Position numbers and translations under genes: made by a program. DNA of 64,000 bases from contig QFXE01000020.1 of the NCBI GenBank assembly GCA_003349915.1, positions 1-64,000 of the forward strand, in the 5' to 3' direction. Source of the stretch: an endosymbiont of Escarpia spicata. GTDB lineage: Bacteria > Pseudomonadota > Gammaproteobacteria > Chromatiales > Chromatiaceae. A model generated the notes under the pieces. That model had not been told where the DNA came from. It saw only the letters and a list, made by a program, of their open reading frames with translations, and did not search any database. Position 1 is the stretch's first letter. Every line of letters starts with the position of its first letter. Below, one piece after another: positions 8,227 to 18,075 of the stretch.

Positions 8227-9469
8227 CGCGAAGCGCCTCTCGCTGACAGCCTATCTCTCACTGGCCTTGCGAAACCTGCTACGGAACCCGCGCCGTACCG
8301 GCATCACACTGGCAACCATGATTTTTGGTATCGCCACACTGACCCTGCTCAGCGCCCTCAATGATGGCTGGCTGGAGCAGATGAGGGACAACTTTATTCT
8401 CAGTTTCACCGGGCATATACAGATTCATGCCAGCGGATTCGAGTCATCGCAGAACCTCAATGACCATATCAAAGCGCCCGGAGAGGTAATTCTGCTGCTA
8501 CAGGATTCCCCTGAGATCCAAGGCTGGACGCAGCGCATTCGCACCTCCGGGCTGGTCTCTCTTGGAGGCAGCAGTGCCGGCGTCCAGATAATGGCCACCG
8601 ACCCTGAACAGGAGACTTGGGTAACACACATGCACCGGGGACTGAAACAGGGCCGCTGGCTCAATCCCGGCACTTCCCACGACCTCCTGCTTGGTATCAC
8701 TGTCGCCCAGAACATAGGCGCTGAGATCGGCGACAGGATCGTGCTCATGGCGCAACGCCCCAATGGCGAGATGGTTTCCGAGATCTTTTTTCTGCGCGGC
8801 ATTCTCGAGACCGGCGCACCTCAGATTGACCGTACGCTGGCACTGATACCCCTGAATGCCGCGCAGGCCTGGTTCGAGATGGGAGAATCCGTCACCGACA
8901 TTGTCATAAGAGCCAGTAGCCATGAAAACACTGCCAGCCTTCAGCTACAGTTCAACCGGAAACTCAGCGGTGGTGGTTATGAAATTCTCGCTTGGCAGGA
9001 TCTTGACCCGATGGTTCGCCAATGGCTGGAATTCAGCGATGCCTACGGCCTTATCATCATACTTGTTGTGGTGGCACTGGTACTCACCGAGATCCTTAAT
9101 ACCATGTTGATCGCTCTGCATGAGCGACAGAAAGAGCTTGGCATAATGATCGCAATCGGCACCCGGAAGTCGCAGATCTTCTTTATGCTGCTGATTGAAG
9201 CCGTGATGCTGATCCTGCTCGGCGGCGCCTTGGGTTACGGAGTGGGCGGACTACTTGTTTTACACCTTTCCGATGGCGGCATTGATCTCTCCTATTTTGC
9301 CAATGCCTTCAAGTTCTTCTACATGGACCCTGTCATACTGCCGCTGCTGACCCTTGATTCAGCCACACGGATACTCGGTACCACCCTGGTCGCTGCCCTG
9401 CTCGCTGGTCTCTATCCGGCCTGGAGGGCGACAAAAATTGAAATCAGCCAATCCCTGCGAACCTTCTGA
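8219..9469 (+). CDS. ABC transporter permease, FtsX/LolC-like (second of pair)
   Basis: A 416-residue paralogue of the preceding permease with the same plan: N-terminal helix (MIFGIATLTLLSALNDGWL), periplasmic domain, three C-terminal helices with RQKELGIMIAIGTRKSQIF and a closing LYPAWRATKIEISQSLRTF. ATG 8219 overlaps the upstream stop by 8 bp, which suggests translational coupling. An upstream in-frame ATG at 8159 would lie deep in the preceding gene and is less likely. Two different permeases imply a heterodimeric channel, as in LolCE. Confidence 0.88.
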   Translation: MSNAKRLSLTAYLSLALRNLLRNPRRTGITLATMIFGIATLTLLSALNDGWLEQMRDNFILSFTGHIQIHASGFESSQNLNDHIKAPGEVILLLQDSPEIQGWTQRIRTSGLVSLGGSSAGVQIMATDPEQETWVTHMHRGLKQGRWLNPGTSHDLLLGITVAQNIGAEIGDRIVLMAQRPNGEMVSEIFFLRGILETGAPQIDRTLALIPLNAAQAWFEMGESVTDIVIRASSHENTASLQLQFNRKLSGGGYEILAWQDLDPMVRQWLEFSDAYGLIIILVVVALVLTEILNTMLIALHERQKELGIMIAIGTRKSQIFFMLLIEAVMLILLGGALGYGVGGLLVLHLSDGGIDLSYFANAFKFFYMDPVILPLLTLDSATRILGTTLVAALLAGLYPAWRATKIEISQSLRTF

Positions 9470-9471
9470 CC

Positions 9472-10317
9472 ATGATTCAGCCAGATAACAGTTCAGCTAT
9501 CATCACCGTCAAGAAGCTGCATAAATGCTATTGGGTCGGCAGCATGCCTTTTCCTGCACTCAACGGCGTCAACCTTTCAATCGACAGGGGAGAGTTTGCT
9601 GTTCTCGCTGGCCGCTCAGGCTCCGGAAAAAGCACGTTACTGAACGTCATTGGCGCACTTGAATCTGCCGATAACGGTGAAGTCATCGTCAATGGCGAAA
9701 ATATTCTCGGCATGAATCACACCGAGCGCACCCTCTTTCGACTGCACAATATCGGTTTTGTTTTTCAATCATTCAACCTGATCAGAGTGCTAAGTGCCAG
9801 AGAAAACATCGCCTATGTATGCCAACTACAGGGAATGGATAAAAAGGAGAGTGAAGGGATCGCCGATCACTGGCTGAATGAAGTGGATATGGGACATCTC
9901 GGTTACCGTAGACCTGACCAGCTCTCCGGCGGCCAACAGCAGCGAGTCGCCGTAGCCAGAGCATTGGCAACCAATCCAAAAATCGTACTGGCCGACGAAC
10001 CCACCGCAAACCTCGATACGCAGACCGGTCAGCGACTGATGTGCCTGCTACAGCAGCTCAACGATAAATTCGGCACCACCTTTCTGATCTCATCCCATGA
10101 CCCCGATGTCAAAAATGCTGCCCGCCGTCTCATCAAACTCGCCGATGGTCAGGTGGTGCGCAAGTGGGAAAAAATCCCTCCTGCCCCACCGCCAATCAGT
10201 AAAGCCTGCCCCATAAAGAATCTGCCCTTGGCCGGCAGGATCCGGCAGTTCCTGCGCAAAAAGCGCAAAAGACCTTCAAAAACAGGCGAAAAGGGGCCGA
10301 CGCCACGCCGTTCATAA
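9472..10317 (+). CDS. ABC transporter ATP-binding protein, LolD/MacB-like
   Basis: A 281-residue ATPase that energises the two upstream permeases. It has Walker [11 protein letters not shown]-loop FVFQSFNLI, signature [15 protein letters not shown], Walker [13 protein letters not shown] and the H-loop SSHDPD. It starts 2 bp after the second permease. About 55 C-terminal residues beyond the ATPase fold are rich in Lys, Arg and Pro ([20 protein letters not shown]), an extension longer than that of a typical LolD at about 233 residues. Its role is unknown. Confidence 0.92.
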   Translation: MIQPDNSSAIITVKKLHKCYWVGSMPFPALNGVNLSIDRGEFAVLAGRSGSGKSTLLNVIGALESADNGEVIVNGENILGMNHTERTLFRLHNIGFVFQSFNLIRVLSARENIAYVCQLQGMDKKESEGIADHWLNEVDMGHLGYRRPDQLSGGQQQRVAVARALATNPKIVLADEPTANLDTQTGQRLMCLLQQLNDKFGTTFLISSHDPDVKNAARRLIKLADGQVVRKWEKIPPAPPPISKACPIKNLPLAGRIRQFLRKKRKRPSKTGEKGPTPRRS

Positions 10318-10343
10318 AAAACCGATGGCGCACCCACGGAAAC

Positions 10344-10374
10344 AAAAAAGCCGGCCCTGAATCGGGCCGGCTTT
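10344..10374. terminator. Bidirectional intrinsic terminator between convergent clusters
   Basis: AAAGCCGGCCC pairs with GGGCCGGCTTT around a short loop (TGAATC), with an A-run before and T residues after. It can therefore stop transcription of the ABC cluster from the left and of the RND cluster from the right. Confidence 0.85.
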
Positions 10375-10405
10375 CACTTGCAGGGATCGGACTTTCTGAT
10401 GGTGA

Positions 10406-13174
10406 CTAATAATCCCCAAACACAAACTTCGGCTTGAGCCACTTCACCAACAACGGCAGCAGCAACAGCGCCGTCACCACGTCGATCAGAAGCGCCTCAC
10501 TGATGTAGACACCCAATCCCCAGGTGTTCGCCAGATCGGTATTCAGCAGCGGGATGAAACAGCCCAGCAACACCAGTACGGAGATAATGACCGCCGATCC
10601 GGTAGTGTTCAGGGTGTTCTCCAGGGACTTGGTCCAATCACCGGCTGTGGCCTGCATCTCCTCACGAAGCCGTGAGATCATATAGATACCGTAATCGATA
10701 CCCAGTCCCATCGCGATACTCAATGCAACTTGCAGATGGAAGGCGAGGTTGCCGGACCAGTTCTGCACGCTGGTGAAGTAGCCGCCAAGACCGTACTGGG
10801 CATACAGAGTGATGAAAAGCAACACAACCAGGATCACCGAAACCGTCACCGAACGGAATATCAGTGCCGCGATAACGAAGATTGCCGCCGCCGTCAGCAT
10901 GGGGCCGGATAGCCAGTTGGCAACCGCCACTTCCCGTGTTGCTTCGGTCGCCCCAAGGAAACCGCCAACCGCAGGCCTGACATAGTCGGGACCCTCCACG
11001 GATAACTCGTTGGTATCACTCGACAAGTCTTCCACCGGGCCAGCGCGCAAACCGAAATTGACCTTGCTGAAACCGGGATCATTCTTGTGATCCTCGATAT
11101 ACTGCTGAATGTCCATGGTGACCTTATGGGTCTCCTTGGGATCCATGGTGTTGACAAATCCCATTATCACACCATCGTTCCAATCCCGCGTGACAAAGGA
11201 GTCCATATCACCATCGTCGGTCATGGTCTCCAGCAAGCCGTTGAACAACTGGACGATATCGTCACCGCTACGGTCATCATCCGGATCGAGCGAACGAAGT
11301 TTGGCGGAGGTCGGGATGTAGAGGTCCTTGATATCCGGCCTGGTACCCGGCTCTGCGGTCAACAGCATGTTGACGAGACGAATGTACTGCGCGTAGGAGC
11401 CGGTGAAACCGATAAACTCATGGGCGCGCATCCACTCTTCCATCGCCTCGATATCCGCCAGCACATCTGCCTGGTTGAAGATGCCCTGCGCCCCGCAGGG
11501 ATCAGGGTCCCAACACCCAAGTTTTTCCTTGTACATGTCGCACTGTACCAGGCGTTCGCCCATATCCTCTATATCGAAGAGTTCTTCAGGAAAGGGTTCG
11601 TCGACACAGGTTTCCGCCACCGGCTCCTTGCCTCGAATCGGCACGGTCACAGAGATGACACCTGGCATGATCTCATTCAGACGTTCCAGCTGCTGAATGG
11701 TAATTGACTGCTCCTTGAACGCAGCCCGGGAGTAATTGATACCCTTCTCCACACCAGGCATCAAATCGTCGGAAGTCCCATTGATGATACCGGAATAGTA
11801 GGTCGACACACCTATGATCAACGCGACAAAACCTATCGGCAGCCATTTTCCCGGTCCTGCCAGCAGAGCAGAGATGAAGCCCCCCACCTTGGTCTCCCAC
11901 CCCCGTTCAAGCTCGGCCTCTTCCCTACTCGCTTCCGCCTTATTACAGGGAAAGCTGACCATCAACAGAGGAATCAACGTTGTGGTTGAGAACAACAGGG
12001 TAAGCATGCCGAACATGCCGAAATAGGCGTAGGCCTTGTAGAATGAGATATCCACCGTTGCCAGAGTGGCAAAACCCACCATATCGGTTACGATTGAGAG
12101 CGTGGCCGGTACGATAGTATGGGAGATGGAAATTCTGGCGGCGGTCTCACACTCAACCCCCTTCGCCTGCTCCTGCATAAATCGGCGGGTCACCTGAACC
12201 GAGTGTCCTATTCCGATCGCCAACAGTAACATCGGGGTCAGCACCATCATGGTCGTCAGCTTGAATGCAGTAAAACCCATCAGACCGAGGGTCAAAATGA
12301 TGGTCGCACCCACGCCAAGCATCGGAAAAAGCGCCCCGCGCCAGTTGCGGAATTCAAACCAGAGCGCGGCAACCACGATCGCCAACGAGATGACGAAGAG
12401 CCACCATTTGTTGACCAGATCCGCCAGCATCCAGGCCAGGAAGTAGGGTTCACCCGCTACCAGCAATTCATAGCGGTCATCCGCACCATGCTCATCCATC
12501 ATGGCACGCACTTCACGCACCCAAGGCAGGTAGATCTCTTTTACGTCATCAGTGTAATCACCGATGATATAGAGCGATTTGGCGATACAGTTTTTTGTAT
12601 ATCGATCTTCGAATTCACATTTATTGCCATCCGCGTCTTCAAACCCTACCAGCATCGGGCCCATTACAGGGTTGGTCTCGATACCCTCTTTAAGAAAGGC
12701 AAGCTGCTCTTTTGCCGTTGCAGGGTCACTGCTGATGCCTTCGGTGGGGATCAGCCGTTTGAACACGAGTCCGTTCTCATCCGCGCCCATAAATTTGATT
12801 TTCTTCGCCGCGATATCGATGAAGTTGGAGGGTCGGGAAGTCTCCAGGGAGACCAGTATTTCATGGATCTCCTGTACCTTGTTAACGAACCAGCCCTGGT
12901 AGACATCACCCTCTTTAATCCGCAGCGTGGCAACCATCAGGTTACCCATGCCGTAGTTATGCTCCGCATAGAGGTTGGTGGCGACATAGCGGTTACTGGG
13001 CGGTAACAACGTATCAGGATCGTTACGCATATCCAGATTCTTGACCTGTAATGCAGTAATGACCGTCATTATCAACAACAGAAACATCAGCGGTTTGCGG
13101 TAACGGACTACAAACGCCGCATAACGTTCAGCCAATGTATTATTCGATTTGTTATTGGTTGCAGCATCGCTCAT
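10406..13174 (-). CDS. RND superfamily (MMPL-type) exporter
   Basis: A 922-residue inner membrane protein with the two-fold RND plan: one N-terminal helix (about 30-48), a periplasmic domain, five helices (about 255-415), then a repeat of the same unit. The second helical block holds the family motif ALSIAMGLGIDYGIYMISRL. Length and layout match the MMPL/hydrophobe-amphiphile exporters rather than the tripartite AcrB pumps of about 1050 residues. It follows DUF1329 and DUF1302 genes, a combination known to recur across proteobacteria. Substrate is unknown; hydrophobic or lipidic cargo is inferred. A GAGG ribosome binding site precedes ATG 13174. Confidence 0.88.
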   Translation of the reverse strand: MSDAATNNKSNNTLAERYAAFVVRYRKPLMFLLLIMTVITALQVKNLDMRNDPDTLLPPSNRYVATNLYAEHNYGMGNLMVATLRIKEGDVYQGWFVNKVQEIHEILVSLETSRPSNFIDIAAKKIKFMGADENGLVFKRLIPTEGISSDPATAKEQLAFLKEGIETNPVMGPMLVGFEDADGNKCEFEDRYTKNCIAKSLYIIGDYTDDVKEIYLPWVREVRAMMDEHGADDRYELLVAGEPYFLAWMLADLVNKWWLFVISLAIVVAALWFEFRNWRGALFPMLGVGATIILTLGLMGFTAFKLTTMMVLTPMLLLAIGIGHSVQVTRRFMQEQAKGVECETAARISISHTIVPATLSIVTDMVGFATLATVDISFYKAYAYFGMFGMLTLLFSTTTLIPLLMVSFPCNKAEASREEAELERGWETKVGGFISALLAGPGKWLPIGFVALIIGVSTYYSGIINGTSDDLMPGVEKGINYSRAAFKEQSITIQQLERLNEIMPGVISVTVPIRGKEPVAETCVDEPFPEELFDIEDMGERLVQCDMYKEKLGCWDPDPCGAQGIFNQADVLADIEAMEEWMRAHEFIGFTGSYAQYIRLVNMLLTAEPGTRPDIKDLYIPTSAKLRSLDPDDDRSGDDIVQLFNGLLETMTDDGDMDSFVTRDWNDGVIMGFVNTMDPKETHKVTMDIQQYIEDHKNDPGFSKVNFGLRAGPVEDLSSDTNELSVEGPDYVRPAVGGFLGATEATREVAVANWLSGPMLTAAAIFVIAALIFRSVTVSVILVVLLFITLYAQYGLGGYFTSVQNWSGNLAFHLQVALSIAMGLGIDYGIYMISRLREEMQATAGDWTKSLENTLNTTGSAVIISVLVLLGCFIPLLNTDLANTWGLGVYISEALLIDVVTALLLLPLLVKWLKPKFVFGDY

Positions 13175-13196
13175 AGCGAAGACCTCTACCGGAAGG

Positions 13197-13241
13197 GTAA
13201 AAAAAGAAAAGGCAGACAGCGGTGTCTACCGCTGTCTGCCT
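13197..13241 (-). terminator. Terminator-like hairpin between the DUF1302 and RND genes
   Basis: On the minus strand AGGCAGACAGCGG pairs with CCGCTGTCTGCCT (13-bp stem, loop of 6), followed by the T-rich run TTTTCTTTTTT. The hairpin lies inside an apparent operon, so it probably causes partial termination and lower expression of the RND gene relative to the two upstream genes. Confidence 0.8.
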
Positions 13242-13275
13242 AAGTTTAGATCAAAATACAGATCTCATAGGAAAC

Positions 13276-15369
13276 TTATTCGAAGATCCACTTGAGTCCC
13301 AGCTGTACATTTGATGAGTCGGCGAACTGACCGAAGGTCGTATTCTCTTCACCCCAATAGTTGTTCCACTCGAAGGCGCCGATGATCTCGTCGGTGAAGC
13401 TGTACTCCACATCGAAACGATTCCACCAGCCGCCGTCCTCTTCGAACATAACGATATTGTTCCAGCGATGCTCCTGGGAACCACCGAAGGGCTTGGAGAA
13501 GAAGAGCGAATAGAACTCCTTGAACTCATGCGCCTTGTACAGGCCGTTGCTCATGTGCATGGTGGCCATTTCACCAGTGTACGTAGAGCAGTCGTAGCTG
13601 TTGCCCGCCTGCGTGGTACAGGTCCGACTATCGTCGATAAAGTCCATGTTCCAGAACTGGATGAACTGGGCGCTCACCAGCATGTTGGTCGCTACAGTGA
13701 TATCCGCACCCAGCACATACTTGAACATATCCGCCTCTTGCATGCGCAGCGAACTGGTGAGATCGCCAATACCCAGCAGGCGCTTGTCAACCACAGGCTG
13801 CATCTCATCCTTGTTGTAGAGGGCCTCAGCACGAAACACGATGGAACCAAGCGCTGCGGTGTCCAGTGCATAGTCAAGGGAACCACCAAGACTGTGGATA
13901 CGATTCAGCCTCTCCGTCATCACCATCTCCACCGTATTGGTGTTGGTGTTGGCTGCAAAGGTGGTTGGATCAATCGCACCATAGTACTCTCCCGCAGCGT
14001 TATGCAACAGGATGGATACCGAATTTGAGCCATCCGGTGCAAAAGAGTTGGGGATCTGATCCGCAGTCAGATCGGTTGCCGGGTTGGGCGCCATTGCACC
14101 GCCTCCGATGTCCATCGACTGGGCGCACTGCACCGTCAAAGTCTCCTTGGTGACCGCATCACGCCAGCTCATATCCACAAAGGGGTTGGCGTCATAATGG
14201 TAGAAGTAGTTGAAGGAGAAGTTTAAGCCACCATCCGTACTGCCCTTATAACGAGTACCAAAGTTGGCATCCGCTGTGTCCGGATAGTCGCGCTCGTAGA
14301 CTGCACCGGCGCTGCTCCCGGCCATGCCCGCCCCGGCAAAGGAGTTGAAGGTGGCGAAGGTGGCATTGCCCATATACTCGAAGGCGGAGGCGGCCTCAGT
14401 CACGCTCCAATTCACATCAGACGGTGCCGATCCGGTGACACTGGTCACATTGGTCACCCAGAAGTTGCCATTGGGATCAATGGCTACAGTCGGATCGCTC
14501 AGACCGAACTGGGCGATCTGGTTGAGCAGAATGCTACCTGGCGCGCCAGCGCCAATCGGATCAGGATTGCTGGCAAAACCGTCCACACTCAGGCCGGCGA
14601 AACCCACCAGGCCGCTCGGAATCGGGGTGCCGCCAGTCAACATGCCGGCTTGTGCCGCATTGTTAAAGCTCTGTGCCACCGCTGCCAGAGCGGGGGTAAC
14701 ATTGAGGAAACCATTGACGCCGCCGGAAATGGAGTCGACGCCTTTCATCAGAAATGGCTGCTCCGAATCACCGGATGCATTCAACCCCGGGATCTTGTTC
14801 TGTTCCACCTGAGAAACGATAAACTGGATATTGCCGCTCTCACCAATATTCCTTTCCGCATTGATCATCCAGATTGGTATGCGCGCATCTTCCATTGCGT
14901 TCTGGTTGAGCTCACGATAGTCGGTGGGGTTGATGATATCGAGCAGCTTGATGCCGTCTGCAGTTCCCCAAACCACCTGCTGTTTACCAAGACGGAAGTC
15001 CCAGCCGAATGCGGTGGTATCGAGATAGAGCTCCCGAAACCAGTCATTCTGCGTATAATCCTCGTGACCTTTGTAGTCGTCGACACCTTCGGTATCGTAG
15101 ATCAGGTTCAACTCACCGTGCCATGAACTCTCTTCGCCAATATCGCCATTGAAGAAGATGCGTGCAGAGTTCTCAAACTTCAACAGGTCGCCGGCATTGT
15201 GTTCAGCTGTGTCCAGCATGGTCTTGGCTTGACCGGTCCGCTGACCCGACTTGGTAAACACTGCAGTTTCATTTTTCAGATAACCACTGACTTCGACTTC
15301 AGCCAGTGCGGCACCAGGCAGCAGCATGGCAGCCAGCATGGACCGATAAAACACGGAGCGCTTATACAT
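13276..15369 (-). CDS. DUF1302 family outer membrane protein
   Basis: A 697-residue secreted protein: signal peptide (MYKRSVFYRSMLAAMLLPG, cleavage near ALAEV), then alternating short beta strands ending in aromatic or hydrophobic residues and a C-terminal Phe-containing strand (VQLGLKWIFE). This is the profile of an outer membrane beta-barrel. The WHGELNLIYDTE and FRLGKQQVVWGTADGI segments fit DUF1302. ATG 15369 is chosen because GGAGG precedes it and it opens the signal peptide. It is encoded between the DUF1329 protein and the RND exporter, so an envelope-spanning export or uptake path is likely. Function is unproven. Confidence 0.85.
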   Translation of the reverse strand: MYKRSVFYRSMLAAMLLPGAALAEVEVSGYLKNETAVFTKSGQRTGQAKTMLDTAEHNAGDLLKFENSARIFFNGDIGEESSWHGELNLIYDTEGVDDYKGHEDYTQNDWFRELYLDTTAFGWDFRLGKQQVVWGTADGIKLLDIINPTDYRELNQNAMEDARIPIWMINAERNIGESGNIQFIVSQVEQNKIPGLNASGDSEQPFLMKGVDSISGGVNGFLNVTPALAAVAQSFNNAAQAGMLTGGTPIPSGLVGFAGLSVDGFASNPDPIGAGAPGSILLNQIAQFGLSDPTVAIDPNGNFWVTNVTSVTGSAPSDVNWSVTEAASAFEYMGNATFATFNSFAGAGMAGSSAGAVYERDYPDTADANFGTRYKGSTDGGLNFSFNYFYHYDANPFVDMSWRDAVTKETLTVQCAQSMDIGGGAMAPNPATDLTADQIPNSFAPDGSNSVSILLHNAAGEYYGAIDPTTFAANTNTNTVEMVMTERLNRIHSLGGSLDYALDTAALGSIVFRAEALYNKDEMQPVVDKRLLGIGDLTSSLRMQEADMFKYVLGADITVATNMLVSAQFIQFWNMDFIDDSRTCTTQAGNSYDCSTYTGEMATMHMSNGLYKAHEFKEFYSLFFSKPFGGSQEHRWNNIVMFEEDGGWWNRFDVEYSFTDEIIGAFEWNNYWGEENTTFGQFADSSNVQLGLKWIFE

Positions 15370-15512
15370 ATTTCCTCCCAAAATCTTGCAGGTAGCCAGC
15401 AGCGGGATCCCCATGGTGTGCCGACTAATTTTTTGATGCGGGCCGCCTCTGTAGGGCAGCCCGTCTTTTATTTATGGCAGAAACACCGTCTTCGGCGCTT
15501 CTGCCTCAGTCG

Positions 15513-16451
15513 TTAACGCTTGATCTTACGCAGCGTCTTCTCCGACCACTTGCTCTGCTTCCAATCCTGATTGAATTTCACAATCACGTCGGGAATCACT
15601 GCCCAAGTCTCGTGGCCGTTGGAAAGGCTCTTGCCATACCAGTAGGCCCAGGACTGGGCTCGGGGATCATCCAGACCGAGACCTTTCCAGTTTCGATCGA
15701 TCACCTTGATCTTCTCGCCGCCCTTGAAATAGTCGGTGCGATAGTCGGCAAAGCTCTTGGTATCGACGTAACTGACACGATGGTCGTACCACCAGTTCTG
15801 CTTCTTGGTAGTACTTTTCAGCTTGTAGACCTCTTTGCCTTTGTGTTCGCAAGCAGCTTCCGGTGGACTGGGCAGATACTTGACCTTCACATCGGCAATG
15901 CCACCCAGGCAGTCATTGAAGGTTTCGGTTCCCAACAGTTCGTGGGTCTCATGCTGCGGCTTGCGCAGGGTGACATCACCAAAGGTGAAATCGGAGCCGC
16001 CCCAGGCATCATCGTGGGCCGGCTCGGCAAAACGGCGGATCTTACGCAGTGCAGGCAGCCAGATAGCGTAGGCCTGACTCTTGGCATCATCGGTGTAGTC
16101 GGTGATCAACATGCCGGTGCCTCTCAACTTACCGGAGCGGAAGATCGCCAGATCCATTGAGTTAATTGCGCTGTCGCTGAAGTCATTATTGACGTAACGC
16201 TCCAGTGCGATGGTGGCCGGCTTCTTGCCTTTCGACTTATTGATAAGCACGGTCATCGTTCTACCTTTCTTGGTGATGCCGTAGTTCTTCAGCGCATAGA
16301 AGTGGTTGACGAAGTAGACCTGATCAGCGATGGCATTGGCATCCGGTGTGCCTGTAGGCATGGGGAGATTCTTGGATACGCCGGCAAAAGCCTCGGCGGA
16401 CAAAAGTACCGGAACGACCGCGATTGCGGCGACAAGCTTGCGCAGTTGCAT
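15513..16451 (-). CDS. DUF1329 family outer membrane lipoprotein-sorting protein
   Basis: A 312-residue periplasmic protein with a signal peptide (about 1-23, ending AEAFAG). It has a LolA-like beta fold with the motif DDAWGGSDF (W150), close to DAWMGSDF in the protein encoded at 6196. It is the first gene of the DUF1329-DUF1302-RND set. ATG 16451 follows AGGAGG; an upstream in-frame ATG at 16481 lacks support. DUF1329 and DUF1302 genes commonly occur together; a role carrying hydrophobic molecules across the periplasm is inferred from fold and context. A GC-rich hairpin lies between this gene and the DUF1302 gene (15445-15472). Confidence 0.85.
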   Translation of the reverse strand: MQLRKLVAAIAVVPVLLSAEAFAGVSKNLPMPTGTPDANAIADQVYFVNHFYALKNYGITKKGRTMTVLINKSKGKKPATIALERYVNNDFSDSAINSMDLAIFRSGKLRGTGMLITDYTDDAKSQAYAIWLPALRKIRRFAEPAHDDAWGGSDFTFGDVTLRKPQHETHELLGTETFNDCLGGIADVKVKYLPSPPEAACEHKGKEVYKLKSTTKKQNWWYDHRVSYVDTKSFADYRTDYFKGGEKIKVIDRNWKGLGLDDPRAQSWAYWYGKSLSNGHETWAVIPDVIVKFNQDWKQSKWSEKTLRKIKR

Positions 16452-16729
16452 TAATGCATCCTCCTGTTGGACGGCATTCAAACTGAAAACCGCCTGAGTA
16501 TTATTGAGTTAGCCACTTCTAATCGAGGGCTATTTGTACCCGTTACGCCGCATTAAACATGAATGAATACGCTGTATGCAATAAGGGATTACCTTAACTC
16601 CCCTGGAATGTGACGCCACACCGTCTCGTAAATACGACAGTGGGTTGTTTTTGATGGCAAAGAAGCGCCGGAGTCAAACCTGGCAGAGCGGTGGGCAATG
16701 GGCATAGAGGTGGTGGTTTGATTTCAACC

Positions 16730-17611
16730 TCAACCCAACTCGGCAAGCAGTCGCTCCATCATTCCGCTTGCCTGCCCCAGGTAACCACCACCAAAGAGAT
16801 TCAGGTGATTGAGGATATGATAAAGATTGTAGAGCGTCTTGCGGGTTGAGTAACCTGGATCCAACGGCCAGGCCTCATGGTAGGCTGCATAGAAGTCGCC
16901 GCCGAATCCACCGAACAGCTCAGTCATTGCCAGATCCGCTTCACGGTCTCCAAAATAGACGGCAGGATCGAAGATAACCGGATTCCCCTGTAGATCGTAG
17001 GCCAGATTCCCCCCCCAGAGGTCTCCATGCAGCAGGGATGCCTTGGGGCTGTGGTCGAGCAACGCGGGACACGCCAACAGAAGCCGCTCACCCATGCGCT
17101 GCAGTGCCCCGCCTTGACCATTGCGGCCAGCAAGTTCAAGCTGAAAACTGAGGCGCCGGCGCTGCCAGAAAAGCGGCCAGCTTTCGTCTGGTGTGTTCGA
17201 CTGAAACGTTGAGCCGATAGTGTTGTCCCGCCACCAGCCAAACTCAGGCTGCACAGTCCGGTGCATCTCCGCCAACTGACGCCCGGCCAATGCAGCGCCC
17301 TCTGAACCACTGCGCCCCAGCTCCAGATACTCCATGGCAAGATAGGCCTGACCATCGACCACACCGGAACAGTAGGGTTGTGGAATGCGAATGGTGCCGG
17401 TGGCCGCCATCTCATCCAGCCCTGCCGACTCGGCCTCGAACATGTCGAGCAGTGCCGCACGATTGAACTTCACGAAAACCGTACGTTCGGCATCCTGGAG
17501 TTTAACTGCGGAGTTGATACATCCTCCGCCAACGGAACGTGGGGTGGCCGGACTGAAAGGCTCACCGATGGCCTCGCCGATATGATCAACGATGGACTGC
17601 CAGTTGGGCAT
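16730..17611 (-). CDS. Fructosamine/ketosamine kinase family protein
   Basis: A 293-residue member of the fructosamine-3-kinase family (APH-like fold). These enzymes phosphorylate sugars glycated onto protein amines, which triggers deglycation. The catalytic loop LLHGDLWGGNLAYD and the metal-binding IFDPAVYFGDREADLAM are intact, as is GGGCINSAVKL near the N terminus. The start codon overlaps the stop of the upstream DUF3106 gene by one base (TGATG). Kinase location at the end of an ECF sigma operon is unusual and suggests induction under stress. Substrate specificity is inferred from the family. Confidence 0.92.
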   Translation of the reverse strand: MPNWQSIVDHIGEAIGEPFSPATPRSVGGGCINSAVKLQDAERTVFVKFNRAALLDMFEAESAGLDEMAATGTIRIPQPYCSGVVDGQAYLAMEYLELGRSGSEGAALAGRQLAEMHRTVQPEFGWWRDNTIGSTFQSNTPDESWPLFWQRRRLSFQLELAGRNGQGGALQRMGERLLLACPALLDHSPKASLLHGDLWGGNLAYDLQGNPVIFDPAVYFGDREADLAMTELFGGFGGDFYAAYHEAWPLDPGYSTRKTLYNLYHILNHLNLFGGGYLGQASGMMERLLAELG

Positions 17612-18075
17612 CAGGGCTGCCGATCCAGCCAGCGTTTGATCTTCTGTTCCGCTTGCGGGTCATGTTTCAGCTTTTGCCATCGCTGCCGCAACTTACGTTT
17701 CTTTTCCTGCGGCAGGTTTTTGAACCACTCCCGGCGTTTGCGCAGCTTATTTTTCTGTTCCGGACTCAGCTTTCGGAACAACTCATACTTGTTGGTCAGC
17801 TGCTGCTTCTCTCCCTCGGACAACAATTTCCAGCGTGCCAGGTTTTTCCTCGCCTTCGCCTTCTGTTCAGGCGTCATCTTGTGCCAGCGGTTAGCGCCTT
17901 TGCGCAACAGATTCTGTTTCTCTTCCGGCAGCGCATCCCAATTCGGCTCCACCGCTTTCAGCAGCCTCTGTTCTTTAGGCGACAGATCTTCCCACGCTAC
18001 ACCTTCAGCCAGCAGCGGCCCAGCCAGCAGAGAGAGGCAGCAAAACAACACCACGAGACTAAAGCGTCCCTTCAT
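17611..18075 (-). CDS. DUF3106 domain protein, periplasmic and highly basic
   Basis: A 154-residue protein with a signal peptide (about 1-23, ending LLAEG). The mature part is Lys/Arg/Trp rich and built from imperfect repeats of about 18-20 residues, each with an L(S/P)xEQKxxLRKxxxxW pattern. It matches DUF3106, which often occurs with DUF3619 and an ECF sigma factor. Its 5' end overlaps the upstream small gene by 17 bp. The charged helical repeats could bind envelope polyanions or protein; no function is established. Confidence 0.85.
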   Translation of the reverse strand: MKGRFSLVVLFCCLSLLAGPLLAEGVAWEDLSPKEQRLLKAVEPNWDALPEEKQNLLRKGANRWHKMTPEQKAKARKNLARWKLLSEGEKQQLTNKYELFRKLSPEQKNKLRKRREWFKNLPQEKKRKLRQRWQKLKHDPQAEQKIKRWLDRQP

